The position numbers were made by a program, and so were the translations under genes. From positions 36,570 to 100,569 of IMG/VR virus record IMGVR_UViG_3300021378_000010: 64,000 nucleotides of DNA, one strand, 5' to 3'. This document shows, piece by piece, positions 33,577-41,565 of this stretch (within the stretch, counting starts at the first letter, position 1; every line of letters begins with the position of its first letter). This stretch comes from a virus. Under the pieces are notes generated by a model that saw nothing but the letters and a program-made list of their open reading frames with translations, ran no database searches and was not told the DNA's origin.

Positions 33577-33657
33577 TCTCAATCAAACTATAATAGTGTT
33601 TATAAACAGTTACTGATAAAAAGATATAATATGGCGTAGCCATATGAGCGTAGCTCA
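33577..33657 (+). ncRNA. Candidate small RNA
   Basis: Inferred transcript from the promoter at 33542-33569 to a pair of tandem hairpins with the same GTA loop, ATATGGC/GCCATAT and ATGAGC/GCTCAT (about 33631-33656). No coding frame of note. On the minus strand the same hairpins followed by CTTTTTATC look like the uvsW terminator. Confidence 0.4.
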
Positions 33658-35148
33658 TTATATATCTACCGTATAAATGCGGAATGAAAACTGCTCTGTA
33701 GAGTAAATCTCAATACGCTTACGAAAGTGATTTAAAGTATAGTTGTTGAACGTTCCTACACTCAGATCATCTGCAATATCATAAAGCGTAGCTGTATCAG
33801 AACCATTTCCTTTACGAAGTGATCGACCAATCGACTGAAGTACTTTGATTTCTGATTTTGAACCGGATGCAAAGATCACGTTATCAAGTCTTTTAAGGTT
33901 TACACCAGTAGAGAAAACACCATAAGATGCAAGAATGTCATGCTGCTTGAGAGGATCGTTTTCAATTAAGTGACGAATGCGTTCTCTTTCTTCACCACTC
34001 ACTCCACCATATATGAAATGAAGTTGACGATCATCGCGTCTCAGCATTGGTTCGAGTATCTTGCCGTGCTTTTCAACTAAGTCAAAAAGAACGAGATTAT
34101 TCTGACCTCGTAAAGACCAAAGGAGATTTCGAATAAAAAGATTGCGTTTTTCGTGGTTCACGAGATATTCGCGTTCAGCTGGGTAACGCTTTGCTTTGTT
34201 ACTCACATTTTTCATCGCGTCCTTGAATTTTTTACGAGATTCTACAGAGTGCGAAAGAACAATTGCTTTAATGTTGAAGTCTGCGACAGTACCTTGATCC
34301 ATGAGATCTTTAGTTGAAACGACTCTTTTGACTGATCCAAAACAGCCCTCGAGAACAAGATGATGTACCTTGCTTTCAGATGAAATTGTTCCAGTAAAGC
34401 CATGGCGATATTTACAATCAGTAAGCTTTTCCATAATTGTAGTAAGTGATTTCGCCTGAAAGAGATGCGCCTCATCTCCAAGAACTACTCCAAATTGATC
34501 AAACCATTCCTTTGGAAGTTTTGCAAGCGACTGCCATGTGCTGATTACGATTGGAGAAGAAGTTTTCTTATCAACACCACCTTGTATCTTATAAATCTGA
34601 GATGGATCACAACCGTAGTCTTCAAAGTCTCCAGACATCTGGTGCACAAGACTGATAGTTGGTACAATAATAAGAGTACGAAGACCAAGAGTTTCGAAGT
34701 AATGTTGCTGTATCAAATAAATGATAAGCGATTTACCAGAAGATGTAGGAGACAAAGATAATGACCGACGATGACGAAGCGCGTTTACGATGTACTCATT
34801 TTGATAGTCGCGCGGTTCAAATTTACAGCCAATATCTTTTGCAATTTCGTAACCGTAATCGTCATTAATATTTTCTGGTTGTCCAATTTCTGTTGGAACT
34901 ACAAGTTCATATTCTCTTTCATTGCAAAATTTTTGAAGATAAGGAAGCAGACCGACATACAAAAAGGGTCGCATAGGTTGATACAAACGAATATAACCAT
35001 CCCATACGCGAGCCTTGAACTTCGGTGAAAACTGATAACCGTCTGGTCGAAATGAAAAGTAATTCATGATTTCTTGGCGAGTGCCTGGATCAGCTGTTAC
35101 TTTCATATATACTTCGTTGTGGTGCTCAACTACTACTTGTTCAGTCAT
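33658..35148 (-). CDS. uvsW: UvsW-like RNA-DNA helicase
   Basis: 496 residues (T4: 502 including the C-terminal extension). N-terminal UvsW domain GYQFSPKFKARVWDGYIRLY, then RDYQNEYIVNALRHRRSLSL, Walker A SPTSSGKSLIIYLI, DEAH-type motif VVLGDEAHLFQAKS, motif III GFTGTISSESK and motif VI QSIGRSLRKGNGSDT. Unwinds R-loops and recombination intermediates. Confidence 0.95.
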   Translation of the reverse strand: MTEQVVVEHHNEVYMKVTADPGTRQEIMNYFSFRPDGYQFSPKFKARVWDGYIRLYQPMRPFLYVGLLPYLQKFCNEREYELVVPTEIGQPENINDDYGYEIAKDIGCKFEPRDYQNEYIVNALRHRRSLSLSPTSSGKSLIIYLIQQHYFETLGLRTLIIVPTISLVHQMSGDFEDYGCDPSQIYKIQGGVDKKTSSPIVISTWQSLAKLPKEWFDQFGVVLGDEAHLFQAKSLTTIMEKLTDCKYRHGFTGTISSESKVHHLVLEGCFGSVKRVVSTKDLMDQGTVADFNIKAIVLSHSVESRKKFKDAMKNVSNKAKRYPAEREYLVNHEKRNLFIRNLLWSLRGQNNLVLFDLVEKHGKILEPMLRRDDRQLHFIYGGVSGEERERIRHLIENDPLKQHDILASYGVFSTGVNLKRLDNVIFASGSKSEIKVLQSIGRSLRKGNGSDTATLYDIADDLSVGTFNNYTLNHFRKRIEIYSTEQFSFRIYTVDI

Positions 35149-35161
35149 AATAAAAATCTCA

Positions 35162-35596
35162 CTAAAATTCTCCTGCCTGGAATTTGATCATATCAATCAT
35201 CGATTTAATCACGAAGTTCCTATTATTTATTTGACGGATAATGTTTTCTAGATAGTTTGCTTTTTCCTCATGAAGAGCAATTTTGAGACTTAGTTGAATA
35301 ACGTCTTTGTCACTCTGCATGTAACGATCTATGTCATTACGCAGAATTTTAAGAGGATTTGGCTTCCATCCTCGCTCACGAAGATCTTCTTCACACATCG
35401 ATCCTGTATAATACTCGTGCTTTGCTTTTTCGAGTTCTTTCATGTCTGCCTTTAGCTTTCTGACACGAAGAGCTTCTTTGAAGAAAAGATTGTAGTATTT
35501 GCTGTGAAGTTCTGGAATTCGCTTTGCTTCACCTACGATGTTTGCTTCATCGATTTTGCAGTCCTTTGACCACATTTCATTAATATCGTCAGTCAT
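35162..35596 (-). CDS. uvsY: UvsY recombination mediator
   Basis: 144 residues (T4: 137). IPELHSKYYNLFFKEALRVR, YYTGSMCEEDLRERGWKPNP and LENIIRQINNRNFVIKSMID fit UvsY. Loads the UvsX recombinase on gp32-coated DNA; both partners lie outside the window. Own promoter TTGACA-17-TAAGAT at 35622-35650. Confidence 0.92.
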   Translation of the reverse strand: MTDDINEMWSKDCKIDEANIVGEAKRIPELHSKYYNLFFKEALRVRKLKADMKELEKAKHEYYTGSMCEEDLRERGWKPNPLKILRNDIDRYMQSDKDVIQLSLKIALHEEKANYLENIIRQINNRNFVIKSMIDMIKFQAGEF

Positions 35597-35621
35597 TGAT
35601 TACTCCGCATAAATAATATAA

Positions 35622-35650
35622 ATCTTATCACACGTATGCGATTTTGTCAA
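35622..35650 (-). promoter_or_regulatory. uvsY promoter
   Basis: Minus-strand TTGACA (35650-35645), 17-base spacer, TAAGAT (35627-35622). Confidence 0.6.
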
Positions 35651-36136
35651 CTACAATTTTGTGATTTCAAAGTAGTTGTATCTAAATGTAACAGTAGCTT
35701 CTGGATATGTTACATCAGTCTGCGTTGTGTCAAGTACAACGTCTGAAAGATCTGTTGGAAAGCAATCATAATAGTCTATTTGCACAGCAGGGTTTTTATG
35801 ACTGTTGAGGACCTTGATTGATATGTCTGTACGAAGACCATCAGCGCTATTCTCGAGATTTTTGTATTGGTCAAAATTTTCTGGAAACGAAAGCCCTTTG
35901 ATCCAGTTGAAGACCTCGATGTAATTAGACATGTTTTCGTCAATTATGAAATTGAAGCTCAGGTCTGAATAGTTAAGGCGATCTCCAGTTTCAAAAACGC
36001 GATTGAACGGCGTTGGATGCTCAACAGGAGTAGCAGAAATACTAGGTATAGTTGTTCTTTGTGTGAAAAACTGCACGTTTGGCAGACGCTTCACGACGAT
36101 AATAAACTCCAACGGAGAGAGGTAATTTGTAATCAT
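35651..36136 (-). CDS. Tail-tube-fold protein (gp19-like)
   Basis: 161 residues. SPLEFIIVVKRLPNVQFFTQ, then RLNYSDLSFNFIIDENMSNY and a C-terminal YPEATVTFRYNYFEI resemble the gp19 tail-tube family as found in short marine versions. An exact late box on the minus strand (36183-36176) is 40 bases upstream, supporting a virion role: tube or tail-completion protein. Confidence 0.7.
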   Translation of the reverse strand: MITNYLSPLEFIIVVKRLPNVQFFTQRTTIPSISATPVEHPTPFNRVFETGDRLNYSDLSFNFIIDENMSNYIEVFNWIKGLSFPENFDQYKNLENSADGLRTDISIKVLNSHKNPAVQIDYYDCFPTDLSDVVLDTTQTDVTYPEATVTFRYNYFEITKL

Positions 36137-36175
36137 AAGAACTTTCCAGTTGACATTAGCTCGTTTATGTATTAC

Positions 36176-36183
36176 TATTTATA
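36176..36183 (-). promoter_or_regulatory. Minus-strand late box TATAAATA
   Basis: Exact match upstream of the tail-tube-fold gene. Confidence 0.7.
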
Positions 36184-36198
36184 TAGAATGGAGAAACC

Positions 36199-36351
36199 AT
36201 GAACGAACTGATTCTTATAGTACTTGTTCTTGTAATGCTCAGAGGCTTGGTGTTAGTTTTATCAGAAAGCTTTTGTCTTGCAGTACTTATGATGTTCGTT
36301 CTCATGCCACTTTTTTTAGTTTGGATACTTTTTCGTGGTATAGTGGGTTGA
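36199..36351 (+). CDS. Small membrane protein, 50 residues
   Basis: ATG 36199 with GGAGAAACC upstream. Almost wholly hydrophobic (LILIVLVLVMLRGLVLVL, then two further hydrophobic stretches); probably two membrane spans. Its TGA stop is the TGA inside the TTGACA of the next promoter. Function unknown. Confidence 0.6.
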   Translation: MNELILIVLVLVMLRGLVLVLSESFCLAVLMMFVLMPLFLVWILFRGIVG

Positions 36352-36374
36352 CATTTGTTCCGAATCAGTATAGT
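36348..36374 (+). promoter_or_regulatory. GAATCAG-type promoter
   Basis: TTGACA (36348-36353), then GAATCAG directly before TATAGT (36369-36374). Drives the 96-residue ORF. Confidence 0.7.
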
Positions 36375-36405
36375 ATCATAATATCAAAAGGGAAAGGAAC
36401 CCAAG

Positions 36406-36696
36406 ATGAAGATCTCACACACTGACATCACACGCGTTTACTCTGGCCGTCCTGGCTGCATGTGCGGCTGCAACGGCAACTATCGCGAAAACGACAGTAG
36501 CAAAAAGAACATGCTGACTCGCATCCTCAAGGGTGACTACAGTGTAGATTTTTGGAAGCGTACTGACTCTCAGGGCGATGCTGGTTGCATCTATGTTGAT
36601 AGTACGACTCGCTCTCAAGTCGCATATTTCAAGCCGGGAACTGGCATCTTTGCAGATGACGTTGACCAGACTGTTCTCGATGCTGAGTTTGTATAA
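36406..36696 (+). CDS. Hypothetical 96-residue Cys-containing protein
   Basis: Not recognised. ATG 36406 after AAAGGAACCCAAG. GRPGCMCGCNGNYREND near the N-terminus could bind a metal. Own promoter immediately upstream. Confidence 0.75.
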   Translation: MKISHTDITRVYSGRPGCMCGCNGNYRENDSSKKNMLTRILKGDYSVDFWKRTDSQGDAGCIYVDSTTRSQVAYFKPGTGIFADDVDQTVLDAEFV

Positions 36697-36719
36697 ATAC
36701 TGAAAAAACAGAGGTAGTT

Positions 36720-37340
36720 ATGCTTTCTTTTTCTCAGTTCATCAACGAAAACTATAAAAACTTCATTGGCCCAAACTCTCGAGAAAAACGAGAAATGTGG
36801 ATAGATCAAGCTTGGGATATTCTTCAAAAATCTTATGCTCCTATTGGAGGCATCAAGGGTTCTGGTTTCAACTCAAAACAAGATATGATCAATAATATTC
36901 CGTTCTGGAAGATCTACACGAAGGATGATAAACTTATAGCTGCAGCTTTTTATAAAGATAAAGGCGGTCGTAAGTCTGTTGCTATTGCTACAGATGGTTC
37001 AAATCTTGGTAAAAAAATTGTTGGAGATATTTTCAAATCTTCTCTTGGCGTTTCATATGGTGAAAAATCTGGTCCTGCTCTTGGAACGATGATGAAAATT
37101 GTTCCGTGGGAAGAACTTCAGAAGTTTCTTTTTACGCCCAAGCAACTAGAAAAAATCTCAGGTAAAAAAGTAACACCTTTATCGAAGTCCAACATGAGTG
37201 ATCTCGATGAAAAAGATAAGATGACTTACAACAAATTTCCAGAACTTAAGCCATATTTTTATGTTCGAGAACTTGACGGAGAACTTCATTTGAAAGTTGC
37301 TATGGGAACTCCAAACTTGAATATTTTAGTTGACAAATGA
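36720..37340 (+). CDS. Conserved phage protein, possibly GNAT-like
   Basis: 206 residues, 23 bases after the previous gene. AWDILQKSYAPIGGIKGSGF and then KLIAAAFYKDKGGRKSVAIATDGS recall acyltransferase-like phage proteins, but no acetyl-CoA loop is certain. The last codons contain the TTGACA of the next promoter. Confidence 0.6.
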   Translation: MLSFSQFINENYKNFIGPNSREKREMWIDQAWDILQKSYAPIGGIKGSGFNSKQDMINNIPFWKIYTKDDKLIAAAFYKDKGGRKSVAIATDGSNLGKKIVGDIFKSSLGVSYGEKSGPALGTMMKIVPWEELQKFLFTPKQLEKISGKKVTPLSKSNMSDLDEKDKMTYNKFPELKPYFYVRELDGELHLKVAMGTPNLNILVDK

Positions 37341-37358
37341 GTTTGTTTGATATATACT
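37330..37358 (+). promoter_or_regulatory. Promoter of the esterase-HAD-cytidylyltransferase genes
   Basis: TTGACA (37330-37335), 17-base spacer, TATACT (37353-37358), followed by AAGGAG and ATG 37380. Confidence 0.65.
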
Positions 37359-37379
37359 GATTCTATAAGGAGAATCAAA

Positions 37380-37958
37380 ATGAATTATGTTTATTTGCAC
37401 GGTTTCAACTCGGCATACGATCCAAATTCTGGTAAAGTTCAAGCTCTTAGTTCGCTTGGCAATGTTCGTGGCGTAACATATAACTCATTTGGAACATACG
37501 AAGAAATCGTTGAAGAAATTTCTGCTCAAGTTGACCTTTCTGATGATTTAGTATTTGTTGGAACTTCACTCGGTGGCTTCTGGGCTGCAGAAATGGGTAG
37601 TTGTTTTGGTGTTCCTTCTGTGATCATCAATCCTTGTACTGATCCTGCTAATATGCTTCAAAAGTATGTTGGTCTGGCTTCGACAAATTATATCAATGGT
37701 GATGTAAATACACTTAATAGCAAAAGCGCCAATTCATATCCTAGTTCTGGAATTAGTCGGGCTGGTCATTACCTGCCACTTGTTTTACTGGATATGGGTG
37801 ACGAAGTAATTGATTCGTTTCAAACTCGTAAAGATCTTGAAGCATTTCCTATGGCTTGTTGGGAAGGCGGTAGCCACCGCTTCGAACACAATAATGAAGC
37901 TCTCGACAATATTCAAAATTATGTAAACCATTGTTCGTATGTAGACGTACTAGATTAG
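37380..37958 (+). CDS. Alpha/beta hydrolase, YqiA-like esterase
   Basis: 192 residues. YVYLHGFNSAYDPNSGKVQA (oxyanion side), nucleophile elbow LVFVGTSLGGFWAAEMG and a late His in CWEGGSHRFEHNN. Resembles YqiA/YcfP-type small esterases. First gene of a small metabolic cassette; substrate unknown. Confidence 0.8.
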   Translation: MNYVYLHGFNSAYDPNSGKVQALSSLGNVRGVTYNSFGTYEEIVEEISAQVDLSDDLVFVGTSLGGFWAAEMGSCFGVPSVIINPCTDPANMLQKYVGLASTNYINGDVNTLNSKSANSYPSSGISRAGHYLPLVLLDMGDEVIDSFQTRKDLEAFPMACWEGGSHRFEHNNEALDNIQNYVNHCSYVDVLD

Positions 37959-37967
37959 AGGTAAAAC

Positions 37968-38024
37968 TTGCCAAAAACTGATGACCCTTGCGATGATGTA
38001 ACTCACTGGATTGGACATTTGTGA
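37968..38024 (+). CDS. Possible 18-codon ORF
   Basis: TTG start after GAGGTAAAAC, encoding PKTDDPCDDVTHWIGHL, with its stop overlapping the GTG of the next gene. The ribosome site and coupling are suggestive but the ORF is very short. Confidence 0.25.
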   Translation: MPKTDDPCDDVTHWIGHL

Positions 38025-38719
38025 AAAAATTTATATTTGATGTTGATGGAACTATTACTCCAAGTAGAAAGCTGATAGATCCTGAATTTGAAAAGTATTT
38101 TATTGAGTTTGCATCAATAAACCAGGTTTTCCTTGTCACCGGAAGTGATAGAAAGAAAACACTTGAACAGATAGGACCGCATCTTTACAACTCGGTACAA
38201 AGAGTATATCAATGTTCTGGAAATGATGTTTGGAAACAAGAACAAAATATAAAAACTACAGACATTTATGTGCCATGTGAAATGTATGCAAAATTTACTG
38301 ACTTCCTTGCAGAAAGTAGTTTTCCTATAAGAACAAAAGATCATGTTGATACTCGCCCAGGTCTTGTAAATTTTTCTATTATCGGTAGAAATTGTACTTC
38401 AGAACAAAGAGCTGAGTATGTAGAATACGATAAAATTTTTGAGGAAAGAAACTGTATAGCCCAATCACTCAAAAATGATTTTCCAGATTATGACGTTCAG
38501 ATAGCAGGTGAAACTGGCATAGATATTACTATGAAAGGCAAAAACAAGTCTCAGATAATTCATGACTTTGACACTTCAGATGAGCTGTTTTTCTTTGGTG
38601 ATAGAATGGATACGAATGGAAACGATTATCCTTTAGCTGAAGCAATACGAAAAGTAAATGGAAAAAACTTTCATGTAGCTGATTGGAGAGAAACTTGGGA
38701 TCTTCTAAAACAATTGTAG
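38021..38719 (+). CDS. HAD-IIB phosphatase, phosphomannomutase-like
   Basis: 232 residues from GTG 38021. FIFDVDGTITPSRKLIDPEF, FLVTGSDRKKTLEQIGPHL, ITMKGKNKSQIIHDF and LFFFGDRMDTNGNDYPLAEA match the eukaryote-type phosphomannomutase layout (GNDY near the C-terminus). Probably acts on a sugar phosphate together with the following nucleotidyltransferase. Confidence 0.75.
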   Translation: MKKFIFDVDGTITPSRKLIDPEFEKYFIEFASINQVFLVTGSDRKKTLEQIGPHLYNSVQRVYQCSGNDVWKQEQNIKTTDIYVPCEMYAKFTDFLAESSFPIRTKDHVDTRPGLVNFSIIGRNCTSEQRAEYVEYDKIFEERNCIAQSLKNDFPDYDVQIAGETGIDITMKGKNKSQIIHDFDTSDELFFFGDRMDTNGNDYPLAEAIRKVNGKNFHVADWRETWDLLKQL

Positions 38720-39120
38720 GACTCACATGTTCGACGTTTGATTTGCTGCACTCTGGACATATAATGATGCTGCGTGAAGCAAAATCTCACTGTAACTATC
38801 TTATAGTAGGACTTCAGACTGATCCAAGCATTGATAGGCCCGAAAAAAACAGTCCTGTACAAACTATCGTAGAAAGATATGTTCAACTTGCAGCTATAAA
38901 ATATGTTGACGAAATAGTGGTATACCAGACAGAGCAAGATTTACAAGATATTCTTGAAATGTTTCCAATCAACATTCGTATTCTTGGTGAAGAATATCGT
39001 GATAAAGATTTCACCGGTCGAGAAATATGCAAGAAGCGAGGTATTCAACTGTACTTCAACAAAAGAGATCATAGATTTTCTAGTAGTGGTCTTCGCAAAC
39101 GTGTAAACGAAATAAAATAA
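38695..39120 (+). CDS. Cytidylyltransferase (TagD/glycerol-3-phosphate type)
   Basis: 141 residues from TTG 38695 (GGAGAG upstream); TTG 38683 is an alternative. LTCSTFDLLHSGHIMMLREA holds the HxGH motif and HRFSSSGLRKRV the distal phosphate-binding motif. Makes a CDP-activated alcohol or sugar. Overlaps the phosphomannomutase-like gene. Confidence 0.8.
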   Translation: MGSSKTIVGLTCSTFDLLHSGHIMMLREAKSHCNYLIVGLQTDPSIDRPEKNSPVQTIVERYVQLAAIKYVDEIVVYQTEQDLQDILEMFPINIRILGEEYRDKDFTGREICKKRGIQLYFNKRDHRFSSSGLRKRVNEIK

Positions 39121-39146
39121 ATAGCACTTTATAGAAAGGAATAAAC

Positions 39147-39581
39147 ATGGATAAAGAACAGCTTACATCGCAAATGAAGGTAATTTTGGCTACTAGCTTT
39201 TCATTATATCTCAAAGCTCATAACTATCATTGGAATGTTACAGGTCCTAATTTTGCTCAGTATCATGAGTTTTTTGGAGACATTTATACCGATGTTTGGG
39301 AATCGCTCGATACGACTGCAGAAGAGATTCGTAAACTTGGATCCTTTGCGCCAGGTTCTTTGGCGAGATATTTAGAAATCTCAAGAATTGAAGATGAAAT
39401 GAATATTCCTGAAGCTCCAGTTATGTTTCAAAGACTTGCAGCTGACAATGACAAACTTATTGGTCTTTTATATATGGCTCGCACTACAGCAGATGAAGTG
39501 AACGCAGCAGGAACACTTAACTATCTAGAAGGTCGTATTGACACACACGAAAAACATGGCTGGATGTTAAAAAGTTTCTAA
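39147..39581 (+). CDS. dps: Dps-like ferritin
   Basis: 144 residues. LKAHNYHWNVTGPNFAQYHE and FGDIYTDVWESLDTTAEEIR give the Dps ferroxidase-site pattern (H...H...D...E); the third helix RTTADEVNAAG and the rest are shorter than cellular Dps (about 160). May store iron or protect DNA from oxidative damage during infection. Ribosome site GAAAGGAATAAAC. Confidence 0.85.
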   Translation: MDKEQLTSQMKVILATSFSLYLKAHNYHWNVTGPNFAQYHEFFGDIYTDVWESLDTTAEEIRKLGSFAPGSLARYLEISRIEDEMNIPEAPVMFQRLAADNDKLIGLLYMARTTADEVNAAGTLNYLEGRIDTHEKHGWMLKSF

Positions 39582-39597
39582 AAATTGAATTTTTTTG

Positions 39598-39624
39598 TTG
39601 ACAAAGGCGCCGAATCAGTATAAA
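39598..39624 (+). promoter_or_regulatory. GAATCAG-type promoter
   Basis: TTGACA, GAATCAG and TATAAA with the family's 15-base spacing. Drives a 29-codon ORF. Confidence 0.7.
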
Positions 39625-39652
39625 TATAATCTATAGAATAAAGAGGAAACCT

Positions 39653-39742
39653 ATGAACCGCTCAATTATGAAAAACATTTATACCATGTATACATGCAAG
39701 CATGAACGCTTTTGCATGTCTGAGGGTTTTGGAAACGGTTAA
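39653..39742 (+). CDS. 29-residue peptide
   Basis: ATG 39653 after GAGGAAACC; encodes MNRSIMKNIYTMYTCKHERF and nine more residues. It sits alone between a promoter and a perfect terminator, so it is either a peptide gene or a leader. Confidence 0.4.
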   Translation: MNRSIMKNIYTMYTCKHERFCMSEGFGNG

Positions 39743-39767
39743 CGAGTATAGTAAGTTAATAAGTTTC

Positions 39768-39803
39768 AAACCCTCCAGGCGAAAGTCTCGGAGGGTTTTT
39801 TAT
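39768..39803 (+). terminator. Rho-independent terminator
   Basis: AAACCCTCC (39768-39776) pairs with GGAGGGTTT (39790-39798), followed by a T run. Confidence 0.85.
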
Positions 39804-39811
39804 TTTATGGG

Positions 39812-39838
39812 TTGACATTCGGTAAGAATCAGTATAGA
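39812..39838 (+). promoter_or_regulatory. GAATCAG-type promoter of tRNA array 1
   Basis: TTGACA, GAATCAG, TATAGA. Followed by the boxA-like leader at 39861. Confidence 0.7.
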
Positions 39839-39860
39839 TTAATAATATAAGGAATCAAGG

Positions 39861-40058
39861 TTCCTACGCTTTTTGAAAATTTAGAAGTGGCCTTAGGTTA
39901 GTCCGATGATAGGCTGGAAATAGAAATATTCTATTTTCACATGCACTATGTTACTGGTGGTACAACCTGTCCAGTAGTGATAGCGAGTTGACGAGGTTCG
40001 ATTCCTTGCTTGGATAAACGAAGGTTCGAATCCTTCCGTAGTGCAGTTGTAAATAGAA
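39861..40058 (+). ncRNA. tRNA-array leader L1 with rRNA-type boxA and a conserved helix
   Basis: ACGCTTTTTGAAAATTT (39867-39882) resembles the boxA antitermination signal of rRNA operons. A hairpin (GAAATAGA/TCTATTTT) competes with a longer helix in which 39929-39948 pairs with 40039-40058 around an internal loop. The same layout recurs at 54801-54959 with base changes that keep pairing. The enclosed part contains two T-arm-like hairpins (GAGG/CCTT near 39993 and GAAGG/CCTTC near 40020), remnants of tRNA. Confidence 0.6.
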
Positions 40059-40061
40059 TAT

Positions 40062-40146
40062 GGGAAGGTAAAGTCGGGGGTTCCGACACGCGGACTGTAA
40101 ATCCGTTCTTTAACCGGGAGAGGTTCGAGTCCTCACCTTCCCACCA
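40062..40146 (+). tRNA. tRNA-Tyr(GTA)
   Basis: Acceptor GGGAAGG/CCTTCCC, anticodon loop CTGTAAA, long variable arm, T-loop TTCGAGT, CCA encoded. Confidence 0.92.
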
Positions 40147-40151
40147 AACAC

Positions 40152-40227
40152 GGTGCTGTAGCTCAGTTGGTAGAGCAACGGACTCATATTCCGTGCGTCG
40201 TAGGTTCGATCCCTACTAGCACCACCA
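40152..40227 (+). tRNA. tRNA-Met or Ile2 (CAT)
   Basis: Acceptor GGTGCTG/TAGCACC, anticodon loop CTCATAT, T-loop TTCGATC, CCA encoded. Met versus lysidine-Ile cannot be decided by eye. Confidence 0.88.
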
Positions 40228-40228
40228 T

Positions 40229-40303
40229 GGCCCCATAGATTATGGGTTAGATCACTGCCCTTTCAAGGCGGAGAACTGGGTTCAAGTCCCAGTGGGGCTA
40301 CCA
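40229..40303 (+). tRNA. tRNA-Glu(TTC)
   Basis: Acceptor GGCCCCA/TGGGGCT, anticodon loop CTTTCAA, T-loop TTCAAGT, CCA encoded. Confidence 0.9.
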
Positions 40304-40313
40304 AAATAAAAGG

Positions 40314-40340
40314 TTGACATTCGTTCCGAATCAGTATAAA
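40314..40340 (+). promoter_or_regulatory. GAATCAG-type promoter
   Basis: TTGACA, GAATCAG, TATAAA; drives the three ORFs 40371-41327. Confidence 0.7.
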
Positions 40341-40370
40341 TTGATATTATAAACAAATGGAGAATACAAT

Positions 40371-40532
40371 ATGACACTTTCTTTTGATCCACTCGATACG
40401 TATGTAAAAATGGTAATGGAAGTTTCTGACGAAACTCTTGTTCGTTTCTTTGACTCCATGGGTATTGACATCAATCTTGATGTTGATGTTGAAGACGAAG
40501 ATGAAGGTATTCTATACGATTGTGAGGCATAA
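40371..40532 (+). CDS. Small acidic protein, 53 residues
   Basis: ATG 40371 after GGAGAATACAAT. Very acidic C-terminal half (NLDVDVEDEDEGILYD). Its stop overlaps the next ATG (TAATG). Unknown function; acidity would suit a DNA mimic or inhibitor, but nothing more supports that. Confidence 0.65.
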   Translation: MTLSFDPLDTYVKMVMEVSDETLVRFFDSMGIDINLDVDVEDEDEGILYDCEA

Positions 40533-40813
40533 TGGTTAAGGTTCTTATATACGGCTCAAAAGAGCTTTATGACGATTCGTCTTATGAAGGACGAGCCGAA
40601 GCTGATATTGTTCTTTATAGAGATAAAGATGATACTTATCACGCGAGAAAGAACCGTACCCGTCGCTATATTGGAAAATATTTATATGGTGGTATGCTTG
40701 AACACGTTCTTAACCGGATTGAAAATGATGAATGGGAAGCCGATATGAAATCATATAAGCTTCAGCAGAAATATAAAGACCATCATTTAATCGAATTGAG
40801 TAAAAATGGCTGA
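40532..40813 (+). CDS. Hypothetical 93-residue protein
   Basis: Not recognised. Charged, begins VKVLIYGSKELYDDSSYEGR. Coupled to its neighbours on both sides by overlaps. Confidence 0.7.
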   Translation: MVKVLIYGSKELYDDSSYEGRAEADIVLYRDKDDTYHARKNRTRRYIGKYLYGGMLEHVLNRIENDEWEADMKSYKLQQKYKDHHLIELSKNG

Positions 40814-41327
40814 TAGAAAATATCTCGTGTTTCTAGACATTGATGGCGTATTTACTTCGTCTCGTGTACATTATGCACACAACGCAGTTTATGAAATGTG
40901 GCACAGGTTTGACCCTGTTGCAGTTGACTTTATGAACAAAATCCATGATCGTTATCCAGTTCAATTTGTTTTGATCTCGACTTGGAAGAATTATCTTCGT
41001 AATGACGATAATCAAATCGAACATTGGATCCGTGCAGCATTTGCCAATTCTGGTTTTAGAGGTGATTTCCCGACAATGTGGAAAACCGATCCGGACAACC
41101 TTTGGGCTAACAAACCTTCGCCGTATGATCGTAGTCACGAGATCAAAGATTACCTCGAAGAGTACGCTTCTGACGTTCTTGATTATCTCATCTTTGATGA
41201 CAACGATTATGGATTTGAAAAAGTCTTAGGTAAGAAAAGACTTATCAGAACAGATCCTGAAAATGGATTACTCTATAAACACATGCAACGGGCCCAGAGC
41301 ATAATGGGTCAGTGGCACAAAAGATAA
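40806..41327 (+). CDS. HAD-like protein (HAD_SAK type)
   Basis: 173 residues. YLVFLDIDGVFTSSRVHYAH (motif I), QFVLISTWKNYL (motif II) and YLIFDDNDYGFEKVLGKKRL (motif IV). Resembles small HAD domains associated with RNA repair proteins. Possibly a polynucleotide 3' phosphatase, which would fit the RNA-rich surroundings, but this is inference. Confidence 0.7.
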   Translation: MADRKYLVFLDIDGVFTSSRVHYAHNAVYEMWHRFDPVAVDFMNKIHDRYPVQFVLISTWKNYLRNDDNQIEHWIRAAFANSGFRGDFPTMWKTDPDNLWANKPSPYDRSHEIKDYLEEYASDVLDYLIFDDNDYGFEKVLGKKRLIRTDPENGLLYKHMQRAQSIMGQWHKR

Positions 41328-41328
41328 T

Positions 41329-41404
41329 GCTTCCGTAGCTCAGTGGACAGAGCAACCGGCTACGAACCGGTAGGTCGAGGGTTCAAATCCTTCCGGGAGT
41401 ACCA
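41329..41404 (+). tRNA. tRNA-Arg(ACG)
   Basis: Acceptor GCTTCCG/CGGGAGT, anticodon loop CTACGAA, T-loop TTCAAAT, CCA encoded. Confidence 0.9.
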
Positions 41405-41406
41405 AT

Positions 41407-41482
41407 GCATCAGTAGCTCAGTTGGTAGAGCACATGGTTGAAGCCCATGGTGTCGGTGGTTCGATCCCTCCCTGATGCACCA
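41407..41482 (+). tRNA. tRNA-Phe(GAA)
   Basis: Acceptor GCATCAG/CTGATGC, anticodon loop TTGAAGC, T-loop TTCGATC; one T-T mismatch in the T stem. CCA encoded. Confidence 0.9.
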
Positions 41483-41508
41483 ATTTTTAGTGTGTATGAA
41501 TTTTTCTA

Positions 41509-41535
41509 TTGACATTCGTTTAGAATCAGTATATT
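41509..41535 (+). promoter_or_regulatory. GAATCAG-type promoter
   Basis: TTGACA, GAATCAG, TATATT. Confidence 0.7.
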
Positions 41536-41565
41536 CTAATAATGTAAGGAACGAAAGGAACTAAA

